The position numbers were made by a program, and so were the translations under genes. Positions 13,041-25,016 of a stretch of DNA of 64,000 bases are shown piece after piece (within the stretch, counting starts at the first letter, position 1; the number at the start of each line of letters is the position of its first letter). Below the pieces are notes generated by a model. It worked only from the letters and a program-made list of their open reading frames with translations. It made no database searches and was not told the origin of the DNA. The stretch covers positions 95,409,470 to 95,473,469 of the forward strand of contig CM060175.1 in assembly GCA_030549775.1 (NCBI GenBank), read 5' to 3'. The DNA comes from Tamarix chinensis (taxonomy: Eukaryota; Streptophyta; Magnoliopsida; Caryophyllales; Tamaricaceae).

Positions 13041-16000
13041 TCACTTGTACCAACCAGCAAGAAGCCATCGTAGCAAGAAACAAAAGCAACACCCAATAGC
13101 CTGTCAGCAAATGGCAAAGTTAAACAATCACCAATGATCAGTTTCAAAATAAAAAACACGCAAACGATAATCAGAGCTTAAGCATAACACCCGAGCTTAG
13201 GTTGATAAAGAAGAAAGTTTTACAGAAATATCGGTTTGCTGAAAATCACCTGGAAAATGAGAAGAATAACGCAAAGTGACTGCTCTGTTTTCTGCCCAAA
13301 GAGTCTCAAGGATAAGTTCACCAGAGTACCATCTTTTGTTCCAGTTAAGAGTCCAGATTGGGGGTTGAACCTAGATTGTTAGCAAGATCAAAGGAACCAT
13401 AAGATCTGGTTGATAAAGAACAAGGCAGATATTTGACTTAATGTTGTACTGGGGCAGGGAGAGTACCTCGGTAGGCGATGTCGTGGACAGGGAATTATGC
13501 CAGCAAGCTGCCAGAAAGGTACCACACATTGAAGGGTTCGATTTTTTCCCTTTTTATTAAAAGTTAATTCAAGGGAAAAGGAGAAGGAAGAAGGAAGGTT
13601 CATACCTGAGGAAGAGACAAGAGAAAATTTAATACTTGAGGTATAAAAAATATCAGGAGTGTTTCACTGCATTCAGGAAAAAAATGAATGAGAGATTAGC
13701 AGTTGGGAAGTATATAATTCATATCCTGCATAGCTATATGCATATAAGAAGTTTGGAAATCAGTTGCAAAAGCAATTAAACATGATGAAGACATCAGAAA
13801 GGTTCCCTGTTTCTTTTCAATCTTATTTCAAATAACAGTAAGAAACTTGAAAAGATCCGTACATAAAATTCAGCATAAACTCCATGATTATTTCAATCAA
13901 CAGCAAATACTGAAACTACACTTCAAAGCTTCCGTAAGTTTAAAATGTCAAAACGGTAAGAACAGGATGTATCTACAACAATGAGGCATCTAATGGCTGC
14001 AACGTTAAGAAAGTACAAAATTAAAAATCTCTCTTTTTCAAGAAAAAGTTAAAGATGCTCTACAACAAGGCAAAATAAATAAATGAAATCAGATAAAATA
14101 CCAAAACAAGAAGAAATCACATTCACCAGAAATGCAAAACTTTTGTAGCTCTAAAGTCTCGATTTATTCCATCATAACTCATTCAAGAAGTCACATTATC
14201 AGGAAAAATGCTACGCAACCTTGCTGCGTAATAGGATCTGGCTGTCTCTCTTGCTGCAAGTATGGATGAGTTTAGTACCAGTGACACAGTAACAGCCAGC
14301 ACAAGCAGCAATTATGCAAGAGACAAAGTTCAAGCAGAAGAAATAATTGTATAAATTTTGGTTTTTCAGGCCTTTCGTTGGAACGGGGTAAGGCATGACC
14401 GACACACCAATATATCCCCCAATATATATCGAATTTTTAGCCTATCAATGCACGAAAATGTATGATACGGGACATAAAAATGAGATCACAAGAATACCAG
14501 CCTGATATTTCCAAACTTTTATTATATTTGATGATACTTGCCAATATTTACCGCAGGTAAAAAAAAATCACGCCGTCACAACTGCAATATATAAAATATC
14601 CTCTAGGACACCCAAATACCATGACATAGCGACCGTAATTGCAGCCGTGACTGTGGTTCTATTGCCTGGGTCGAAGACTGTTTAAGGATAATCATCCATT
14701 CCCTGCTAAGCTGATGAGCCACATTTTCATGTGACAGATAAGACATCCCCAGCAACTTTTGAAGAACAAAAGCATACGATATTGAACTATCTCCGCTTTA
14801 GTTTGGTATGCAATGACTGCAGGTTTAAAGGACTGTGGTGGCAAAGGCCAGTCATTAGCAGTTAGAGAGAATTGGTTGGAACTATCTTATTGTAGATGGA
14901 AAAAGGTAACTGAATATTGCATTTCTGCTTATGGTCAGATGCAAATGGGCTTTTGAACAAGTTAAATTGAAACTTGTACACAGTTAACAAAAGTTGCCTG
15001 AAGATAACGTCTTCTGAATATGAGAAGGAAGAAGGCATCAATGTAACCTTTACCTGAAGTGACCCAGAATACCAACTACGGCCAAAGTCATTCCTGCAAA
15101 GTATGTGTACGTGTCACCAACAAACACTGAAGAAGGATACCTATAAATTCAAAGGTTAATTAGACTGAGCTACATTATTTTATAACACCAATCATAGGGC
15201 CGCCAAAAAACATGTGAACAGGATTAAGCATTGCTACCAGTTGTATGAGAGTAGAGCCAGAGAAGTAGCTATAAAAGGTTGTAATAGATAAATAGAGAAT
15301 GCATGGGCCTGCTGATACTCAGGGTCCTTGGAAGCTCCGATTTGCATAATATTATGTATAAGAATCTGCAGTCAACTATATACATTAGAGAATAAAAAAG
15401 GGCAGAAAGCAGATCCAGTTTGGATTTGGTATGTGCTTACAGCTAATGCAATGACAATTGTCTGTCCAACTTCGAGGCCATTTATACCGGCATGAATATT
15501 GATGGAATTGGTGCAAAACACCACCAGAAGTCCCATATATAATTTATAAATCCAACCTATAAGCAAAAGATACAAAACAAAGAACAATAAACCATGATGT
15601 AGATTATGCAAGTCCAGACACATACACATACAGAAGACTCCAAATATCATGCTGTAGCTGTAATCCTGGTTCCTCTTAGTTACACGGACATGCTATAAAG
15701 TTTAATCATGCCCCCGGGATAATTGGTAAATAGTATGAGAAATTAAGAATATCATTAAAAAGATAGGGTCTTTCTTCTGGAGAGTGAAAATTCTCATTTA
15801 AAAAGAACCAACGGAGATAAGAGAACATGCCTTCATTTCTTTGTGTTGTAGCTATAGGTAGGGTTGTTGACGAGCCGAGTTAAGTTAAACATCATCGGCT
15901 CAAGCTTGGCTTATTTAGTTTCTTTCAGGCTTTGAGCTCGGCTTGAGTTTAAAACAAGTTAAACGAACTCAGCTCGAAAAGATTCACAAACTGACTTGAC

Positions 16001-19000
16001 TAGTTAGACTTTTAAAAGTTTTAAAACAAAATCAACTTATTTATAATAATTCAATTTATAACTTGGTTCATTTGAAAGTTAAATAAATCAAATAAACTCA
16101 TTTAATTATTTGGCTCAATTAACTATTTGACTCATTTATTAAATAAACTCTATGCAAGTCCAACTTAGGGATGGCAATTTTCCCCGCAGATTCGGGACCC
16201 CATCAGAGATTCTCCATTTAGGTTTGAGTTTGGGGAGAGAATTTGGGGATCGGATTCAGGTTCGGGGATTTTTTTCAGGACGGGGCGGGGACGGGTTTGG
16301 GGTCCCCATCCCCAAACCCGCCCTGAATATTTTTTTATATAATTATATATATATATATATAATTTTTTTATAAAATATAAATTAAAAGTATAGTATAAAA
16401 AAGGCTTGAAGATCAGGGATAGGATCGGGGATCGAGTATAAAGTCGGGTTTCGGGGATCAGGTCGGGGAATAAATCGGAGATAGGGTCGGGGATCGGTTT
16501 GGGTTCTGGAATTATTTTTCTTATTGGGTTCAGGGATGGGGATGGGGTCCTCGACCTGCCCCGTTGCCATCCCTAATCCAACCTATAAAAAGATGAGCCG
16601 AGTTTATAAATGAGTCGAGCCGAACCCAAGTTGAATTTGAGTCAGCTAGAAAATAAATGAGTTGAACCTCCTTTGGCTCGAGTTCGGCTAGTTTATTAAG
16701 GCTCGGGTTTAGTTTGATTTGTTTACCTAAACAAATGAGTCATGCCGAGACGACTTGCGAACCGGCTTGGTTTGTCAACAAACCTAGTTCCAGGAACTAA
16801 ACTAGTTTAAATCAAAGAAACATTGATAGTCATCCATTGACAAAAGACAAAAAGTGATTAATATGATGGGAAAATTGATGCAGCAAAAAGAAAGAAAGAA
16901 AATTCGTTACTTAGAGCCATTTCTTCCAGTTCCTTTTCTCTCTCTTGTTGTTAGCTCGAGAAATCAGGTTCTATGCCAATGTCCAAAAGGGAAGAAGAGG
17001 GGGTAAAAGAGAGGGTTAAGACTTTAAACAGATAGATATCTGAATTATTTGACTTGCCAATCATAGAGGTTTGGCCCGTGTCATTTCTACAGAGAATCAT
17101 TAGCATCAAGGATCAAGTCAATGCTTATTTGAAGATAACAAAAAATGCATTAATGCAGACTTGTGCTATGGTTTCTATAATGCTCAGTTCACTTGATCCA
17201 TGACAACTGGATTACCAACACAAGACAACAGCAACAAACTTTTAGGTCCAGTTCTCAAAATATCAGACCAATCTACATAATCGGAGTGATTCAAAATAGT
17301 TTATGACTGGAAAACCAATGATCTGCAAAGAATTGAGAATTGACACTTTGACAGTGTGATAATAAATATGTTTCAGGAGTTTATCCTTGTTGCTTTAGAA
17401 AAGAAGAATCATATTTCTATGAGCAGAGTGCTCAAGACATATTGTAACTAACACGGCTATGTAAAAGCCAACTAAATCACTTCCCTCAATTCTGCCTCCT
17501 TTTTCTCTCTGAGCCCCAACTTTTGTTTTAAAAATTATTATTAGTATATTTATTATTGGTAAGTAGCCACTTCTCAGCTGTCAGAATCCATAGCTCTTAC
17601 CTCAACACTTGAAGATTTTGATTTTGAGATCTTAACATAATATGAATGTAAGATTAAACTAATACATACATATAAATACCTAAATCTAAGATCTCCAGGC
17701 CAACATATCGAATGAGAGGCTTTGGTATGATAATGGTTGTATGTCCAGCATAGGCCATCAACAATGGGAGAGCAGCAAATGATGGCAAAACCAACTTCCT
17801 GTTCTCCAAATTCCAAAGACACATTTAGCTCGATAAGGATCCATTTGCAGCAAATATAATGTTGGATAAGAAAATTCACTATGGAAATTTTAATATTTAT
17901 CCATCTGAGTATAGAATACTCACACTCTCCATGGGACATCAAGAACATCGTCTACAAAGCCAAGCAAGATCATGAAACAAATGGAGGCCAGTGCTGCATT
18001 ATACTCAACTAGCCACTGGGAGATTATAGCCAAGAAATAACAACTAGTTAGTGGAGAAACTGCTTCAACCATAATAATGAGAACACATAAAGAGAAATAA
18101 CTGATGACCAAATAAGCCAAAGATAATAGGTTATCAATTCCCAACTAGGAACATGAATATTCTCCAATGCTATCATGCCCACTACGAGAAACAGACGACC
18201 CCCTCCAATATAATTACATATAGATACTCCAGGTGAAGGCAATCACGTTAACACAATAGCTTACATTTGAGTCTGCCGTGAAGTTGAAGTACTGAAACGA
18301 AATAGCCAGCACCAAGAATACAATTCCAACAACAATCCCCAAAGACTCAGGTCTGCAATTCAGAGCATCGAACATGAATACTCTTTTTAACACAATAAAC
18401 GTCATAAAATGGAAGCAGTGAAGAACGCTAATGGGAATTTTCTCATCCAAAAACGCATAGGAACTCATGATATAATATCATGACGTTAACGAATCAAAAA
18501 TTTCCCTTGAAAACTGTATAAATTTGCATAGCCAATGTGAATGAGTGATTTACAAGACAATAGCCACTGCAGCATTGTCACAATGCTTAAGACTCAAACG
18601 TTTAACAAGTTAAAATTGAAAACTGCTGGTAGTCTAAAATACAACTTTCGATAAAATTGGAGACAGGATTCACCATTACCTAACCATAAAGAACACTAAT
18701 CATCACTCGACTACATATTCTGTAAAACATGCAAATCCATCAATAGAATTCAAATAATCACGTAAAACCCAACAATTCAACGCACTTTTTTCTCTACTAA
18801 ATCCAATCAAAGTTCAATTCTTCAAAAGTCTAAACTATAACTCCAGAAACAATATTGTAAATTACTCGAAACACAAGATTCAAGCATGGGAAAAGAAACA
18901 ATAACTATTAGGGGGAGGGACTGGGAAAGCAAATCAAACTCACATCATAATTTTGCCCTGAGGTGTGCCTTTCTTATTGATATCATAACCAAACAATTTC

Positions 19001-19311
19001 CGTCGCAATACATACTTACAAGCCACAGGGATAAGTCTATGAGCGATAATAAATCCGGCAACACTGATCAGAATGTTAATGGAGATAGATCGCAGAAGAT
19101 CATTTCTGATTTGATAGTGAAAGAAGATTAGGTACAAGTACGGAGCGAAGAATAAAAGAGAGAAAGTAAGGATAATTTTAGGCCATTTCGACGGAGTGAT
19201 CTGAGGCTGCTCTGTACTCGGAGCTGCATCTACAGGTTGCACTGCTGATTGAGGTTCAGTATTTGGTTGTAATCCGGCCGACTCGTTGCCGGTTATACGG
19301 CGGCGTGCCAT
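13041..19311 (-). CDS. GPT: UDP-GlcNAc:dolichyl-phosphate GlcNAc-1-phosphotransferase
   Basis: This ER membrane enzyme transfers GlcNAc-1-phosphate from UDP-GlcNAc to dolichyl phosphate, the first step of N-glycan precursor assembly and the target of tunicamycin (ALG7/DPAGT1 family). Eleven minus-strand exons: 18944-19311, 18265-18352, 17924-18015, 17680-17798, 15441-15556, 15238-15365, 15054-15140, 13606-13666, 13467-13507, 13250-13370 and 13041-13100. They sum to 1,281 nt, or 426 residues plus TGA, normal for the family. Visible landmarks are [14 protein letters not shown] (~107-120), [12 protein letters not shown] (~124-135), the catalytic Asp pair in [13 protein letters not shown] (D174/D175), [10 protein letters not shown] (~242-251), [12 protein letters not shown] (~307-318), PRHRLPR (~361-367) and a C-terminal LLAGWYK. 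About ten hydrophobic membrane spans alternate with loops. The N-terminal ~45 residues are variable and polar, as in plant homologues. All junctions are GT-AG and phases agree; no key residue is missing. Confidence 0.96.
13667..15053 (-). other. 1.39-kb GPT intron
   Basis: This intron lies between the exon encoding the VGDTYTYF segment and the exon encoding [13 protein letters not shown]. It is AT-rich and no transposon ends, repeats or RNA genes were recognised in it. Confidence 0.7.
15859..16786. mobile_element. Old hAT-like MITE (TAGGGTTGTTGAC ends) in a GPT intron, split by a nested MITE
   Basis: The ends TAGGGTTGTTGACGAGCCGAG (left, first 20 bases considered) and the inverse of TTGGTTTGTCAACAAACCTA (right) match at most positions. 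The flanking 8-mers GCTATAGG and GTTCCAGG agree at five of eight, consistent with an aged hAT duplication. Both subterminal regions carry many GAGCCGAG / CTCGGCT words in inverted orientation. Without the nested 410-bp insertion the element is about 518 bp. It lies between GPT exons 17680-17798 and 15441-15556 and leaves splicing signals untouched. Confidence 0.72.
16166..16575. mobile_element. Nested 410-bp hAT-like MITE (TAGGGATGGCAA ends)
   Basis: It starts TAGGGATGGCAA and ends TTGCCATCCCTA, a perfect 12-bp inverted repeat. Flanking 8-mers GTCCAACT and ATCCAACC match at six of eight. The arms are rich in GGGGATCGG / CCCCGTCC-type words. It has no coding capacity. It interrupts the older MITE at 15859-16786, so it inserted later. 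Confidence 0.8.
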
Positions 19312-22270
19312 TGTAACGGTGTTTCCTTATGTGACCGCCGATTTGTACGTCGATTTGATTAACACTAGAACAACTTGTGTATCTCCAGAATTAAATTGGA
19401 CAAACCGGCTGTCGTAGTCTCGTAGATGTCACAACCGCAGTCTCTGCTTGTGCCGTCCCTTGCCTCTGATTTTAGCTCCTTTCTTTGTGGTTTCAAACCA
19501 AGAACTTTAAAGCGCAAGCAAGCTGCAGCAAGGCGCCACCTCGAGGAGCCAAATCAGCGAGTAGGTTTAAGCTACGCTTCCTCCGTCTAACCTTATCACC
19601 CGTATTTTCATCCGATTTAATCTAATTTAATATAAATTAAAAAATATTATTATTATTATAAATGATGTTTTTATTTTAAATAAATTAATAATATTATTAA
19701 GCATAATTAAGAATTAAATTATTAATGATAACTAATATAAATGATAATCGTACTTAAAAATTATAATGTCATTTTTAAAATTTAATACTAATAATAATGA
19801 TAACAACACTAATAATATACATAAATAATTACTAATGCTCTATTTGGTTTGGGAATGAGGGTTAACGGAGGCAAATTAATTAATTTACTTTATTTAATTA
19901 ACCTTATATTAGTTTACCTCCAATTTTAGGGATAACGAAAGTGAACATTAAAGTATAAATATATTTTATACGTGATCGGACAAAAATGCTCCTAATTAAA
20001 ATGTTATAAAATATACTTATTTATTTAATAGAAGGGTATAAATGTTATTTACTTTATTTTTTTAACCTTTATTTACCTCAATTTAAGCAGGATTTTTAAA
20101 ACATTTATCGTGATTCACCAATGTTAGATTAATAATATCCGAATATTATTTTAATACATTCACCCAATTCACCTCGATTCAAAATAAATTATTATTTTGG
20201 TGACAGAAATGATACTTATTGTTGATTGCGACATTTTTATTGTTATTATTATCATTACTATTATCTAATAATTATTAAAATTATTATTATGCATTACTTA
20301 TTATTATTATTACTTTTATTTTATTATAACTACTTTTATAACTATTATCATTAGTATTATTATTATCATTATTGTTATTACAAATTATCATTATTAATTA
20401 GAAATATTATTGTGATTATTTTGGCCCTAATATGATTTTATTAGTGATTATATTTAAAAATAAAGGGAGGAGAAAAGTCTTAAATTATGCTCCTCATTTT
20501 AATTTTTGGTATTAATACAACAAAAATTACATTACAAATACTAATACTAATAATAAATATAATAATTGTAAAAATATTTTAAAATTTTTGGATAAGTTTT
20601 TCTTAAGTAGGAGTAGGAAATGAGTATAAATCATGGGAAGATAATGAGTCTCAATTACTTATTATAAACTTACATTCGTCAAATACGGACACCTACATAA
20701 TCATCTCCATTGTTCTTTATTGTTTTTTCCACGCCTTATATTCAATTTAGCAACCAAAAATATATAATACATAACCACCACATGAAATAAATATTTTTTT
20801 AAATAAATTAAATTAAATTTATACCACATCTCTTCATTAGCATTTAAGTTCCCACTTTTGAAATAACAAAATATTCCCTCTCTCTATATATATCCTATTT
20901 TTATCCTACTTTTTCGAAGTAAGTTTTTCCTTTTTGATAAGTGATTTACCCTTTACTTATCCTCCATTTCTCGATCTTTTTTTTAAATGCTTCATCTTTT
21001 CTCTACCCTATTATTGCTTATGGATACTATAACTCTAATTCAATATGTTTTAATTTGTAACAAAAATCTAATATTAGATGATCATAATTCATAAATAAAT
21101 ATAATTTATCAATTACTAGTTAATATAATGGTATTTTAGATAAATTTCATTTAAGTGTCTTAAAATTTGGCTTAATATTTTTTGGATACTATGTGTTTTT
21201 AATCATTTCACTTCGATAACTTCACATTTTAATTTAACTTCACTTGGGGAATCAAATGGATACCTAAATGAAATTAAAAATGCAGTTTTTTTTTTACCAT
21301 TTTGATATTCATATGAAATTAAATTAAAATAATGAAATATATAAATAAGATTATTAAAAACACAGTATATTCAAAAAAATATTAGTTTAAATTTTAGGGT
21401 ATCAAAATAAAAGTTATCATAGTATTTTTTTAGACTAAATTATGTTATTAACACATGCATCACATGCAAACCAAAACCTGTTATTAAGAGAATTTTCAAG
21501 TTTCGTTGTAGGAGAGACTATAATTTTAAAAATTGAATCGGATTGGATGGTTCAATTAATAAATCGGTGAATCAGTTAGGTCAATTATCAGATTTTATGT
21601 ATTGATTATCATAATCTTAAAATCAGTAAAAATTGACTGAAATAATATAAGCCGATGAATCAATTAAAAAAAAGATTGATTGAATGGTAAAAAAATATAG
21701 TTAAAAATTGATTAAATTTATATGTAATTTAATTTTTATAATTTTTATGTTTTTTAATATAATTTAATTGATCCGAATTTCTAAAGCTAGGGAAAATACG
21801 AGTAGTCGTATCAAAAACCAACGGTGCATTTACCGATCTGATTGTGCGGAACCTATCTAGCGTGTGTTTTACACTTACACTTATTAGAGTAGCACGTGTA
21901 TTACACTCGTGAGGGTCAGAGCCATGAGTGTAAGACACGCGACAGACAATGTTGCTTTTTGCTGCTGCAACGGATCCCACGCGGTTAGATCAATTCTTTT
22001 TTTTTTTTTTGTTTACTTGATTACATCCAGCGATAAGAGGGAGCAGAGACCAAGCGGTCCAAAATTTTGACTGAGCCCAAACAACGATTTTCTTTTCATC
22101 TACGGTACTAAAGCCTCAATAAAAATAAATCAACGGCTATAAAATTACAGCGGTAGTATTTTTTTTTTTTTGTTGCCTTGATTTTGGCAATCAACGATCC
22201 CTTTTTATCTTCTATAAATATTATTACTCATACTATTCTTTAATTTTTATAGGATCATAAAACACTCTTT
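19312..22270. other. GPT upstream region and AT-rich intergenic DNA
   Basis: Bases 19312 to about 19560 are more GC-rich and pyrimidine-biased and should hold the GPT 5'-UTR and proximal promoter; no unambiguous TATA box or start could be fixed. Beyond 19.6 kb the DNA is strongly AT-rich, with imperfect TAT/ATT tracts around 20220-20420. At about 21858-21950 a short imperfect inverted repeat with GTGTTTTACACTTACAC on one side and GAGTGTAAGACACGC on the other surrounds an ACGTG core. No gene was seen. Confidence 0.5.
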
Positions 22271-25016
22271 ATAATACCTTAAATTTTTCTAACCCTAATT
22301 ACTATATAATTGAACTCGTAACACATTTTTAAATTTTTTTATCATAGTTTTTAAAATTATTTATATTAAATTTGAATTTTATGACACTTATTTAATTCAT
22401 TTACAAAAATTATATTTTTTTTACAGAATTTTCGATTGTCTTTTTCATTCATTTTGACTCATTGTAACTTTTAACTCATTCATAAAAATATTTTCAAACT
22501 TATTCTTTTATTTTGACACTTTTCACATTATTTTCAAGTCTTTCGCTAAATATTTATTCATTTATAGAAATATTTTAATCATTTGAAAAAACTCATAATT
22601 TATATGATTTTTTCTTCTAAGCCATTTTTGCTCGTTTTGCCTTGTCTAAAAATTATTCTCATAAAAATATTATAAGCTTGGACTAGACTCCCAAATATTT
22701 TTTATTCATTCCTTCTTACTTACAAAGTTGCAAAAAAAATATTTTCTACAATAGATGATTTTTGCCCATCTCTCTGCCTTAATCTATTTTAACTCCAAAC
22801 AATTTTGAAGTCATTTTTTTATACTTGACTTTATAAAATTATTCCATATTTGACTTTTTTAAAACTACTCCACGTCTATCCATACCCTCTTAGACCCATC
22901 ATTAATTGATTCGCTTGTGTGCGATAAATGTGTTTTTTTGCGGATTATCCAATTTTTCATTTTATTTTGTCATCTATTGAGCTTCAAACTAACTTTTTTA
23001 CCCAATTTTTTCATTTATTTGGGTTCCTAAAATTATTTCTCAACTTCCCATAAATTTTCATACTTGGTGAGATCAAGTTGCTATTTTTTCTAATAAATTC
23101 ATATTTTCTAACCTTTCTACCTATTTTATTGTCCTAAAAATTGTGAAACACCTATCATACCCCTCTTCATGTTGGCATGTGACCTTCACATATTGGAAGA
23201 TCATATTTTCAATTCTTGTTTGTATTCACTCAACAAAAAGATACTTCCATAATCCAATTTCACAAAAAAATTGTCAACTCTCTTATAATATCTCTCAGCT
23301 TTGTGATTGTTCAAACAAGACCTACCCCCCCCCCCCCCGTATGATTCAAGTCAAACCCAGGAAGGAGATAGGTTGTTGATGTTAACCCCATAGCCCTTAG
23401 CAGTTGCATGTTTTATTTCAAAACCAAAAACCCACATTTCACTCATTTTCTTTCCCCTTCTTATAGTTCGTTACTTTGCTACTTCTCAGACCTTGTGTCT
23501 CTCTCTTGTTATCCTCTACCTTTATTATTATTTTAATTTTTGATTTCATTATATACTACAATTACCAACTCTTTCTCCTCTTATTTTGTAGCTTCATACC
23601 CCTTAGATAAGTCCCGACTTTTGCTTCCTTATTAGCTTGAGTTATTGCTTCTATCATCAAGCTAATATTTTTTTCCAAATCGGGGCTCTGCCACAACTCA
23701 TTCCCTATGTGTTCTTCCTTCGTTCTTTTTTTTTGTTCCTTGCATTTTATACTTCATCTAGGCATCTTTTTCGTCTAGCAAATTTTGCTCATTCCCTCTT
23801 CTTCCCCCCTCCTTTTGTTGGCTTATTGATCAGTTGGATTTTTTTTTATTGATGCTTTTGCGTGTGTTGCTCCAAAATTTTTTTGGCATTTCTTTCTTTA
23901 GTTCTCCTTTTTTCTTTCTATTAACCTTGTAACACCTTTATCCCTCATTTCTTGGTGGTTTTCAAGCCACCATATCCAAGAACATTTCTTCTATTTCACT
24001 TCTTTTCTTACCGTTCCATAATTATATTTTTATGCTAATCTATTTTGTGTTATTCTGGTTTTAGGTGTTCAACTGGTACAAGGAAAATATTAGGAGTATT
24101 TTGTGCTTAGAGATTGGAGGCTATTTTTATAAGGATATACTTATACAGATTAGGGCTCTTAACTGCTATATGTTAATTTATTGTAATCCATATTAGCATA
24201 TTTTTATTCCTAAAAATCATGATTAAGGTTTTTTTTTTATATGGTGTTCTTCCATTCTATCTTGGTATCATACTTTTGGGTGTTATTATATTTTATATGT
24301 AAATTCTACATTTTTATGCCTTGTTAGGCTTTTCTAGAAAGTCATAAGTATGATGGTATATTTTGTTTCTTTTATAAGTGCATAGATGAGTAAAGATAAT
24401 TATGTTAAGTATTATCATAGGTGAACTGGGTTGCAAATTGGAAGGTTTGGATGTGCTATAGGCTTAGGAGTTTTCGGCCCTAGGGTTTTTGTGATGCTTT
24501 TATTATTTTTAATTAAGGCTAATTATATTTTTGAATTTAATTTGTATAGAATTGGTGAATTTTGACCTTAGGGGTAAATTAATCTTTTGTGAGATTTTGT
24601 GGAAAATAAATATACCATTATAATCCTTGAGGTTTTTATATAAAATATGTTTGATAACATGGTAGAGTTTGGATGTGTTTAGGTCAAGTTATAATAATAA
24701 GAATTTTTAGGATGTTTAGGTCAATTAGAAGCATTTTTTCATTATGGGTTAAATCTAAAAATTTTGGGTTGTATAATTCTTTTGAGTTATAAATATTATA
24801 ATTATCATTTATGAATATTTTGAGTTAATTATGGGTAAAATAAGTATAATAGTAAAATAAATGGCTTGATTTTGGGAATAGTAACCAAAAGGTAGCATCG
24901 GTATTGTATGTATAAAACATAGGAGTTTAGCTTTGATTATTAGATATGTTGATCTTAATGTTATTTTAGGAAGTTTTTCTAAGCTTGATAAATTGGTGAT
25001 ATGTGGGTGAAGTTAT
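22271..25016 (+). mobile_element. Degenerate LTR copy, 5'-most of the retroelement block
   Basis: The left end (TAATACCTTAAATTTTTCTAACCCTAA) parallels the start of the LTRs found further right (TGTAATACC...AAATTTTT...ACCCTAA). The middle is pyrimidine-rich. Near 24060-24150 it carries the family's conserved segment GTGCTTAGAGATTGGAGG followed by ATAAGGATATAC. The right end stops where a fresh LTR start (TGTAATATCCC) appears at 25017. A run of 14 C residues lies at 23335-23348. Boundaries on the left are approximate. Confidence 0.55.

Noticed and set aside
17574..18468. Minus-strand frames overlapping GPT exons taken as separate small genes
   Set aside because: They are GPT exons extended into introns; splice sites and phases join them into one protein.
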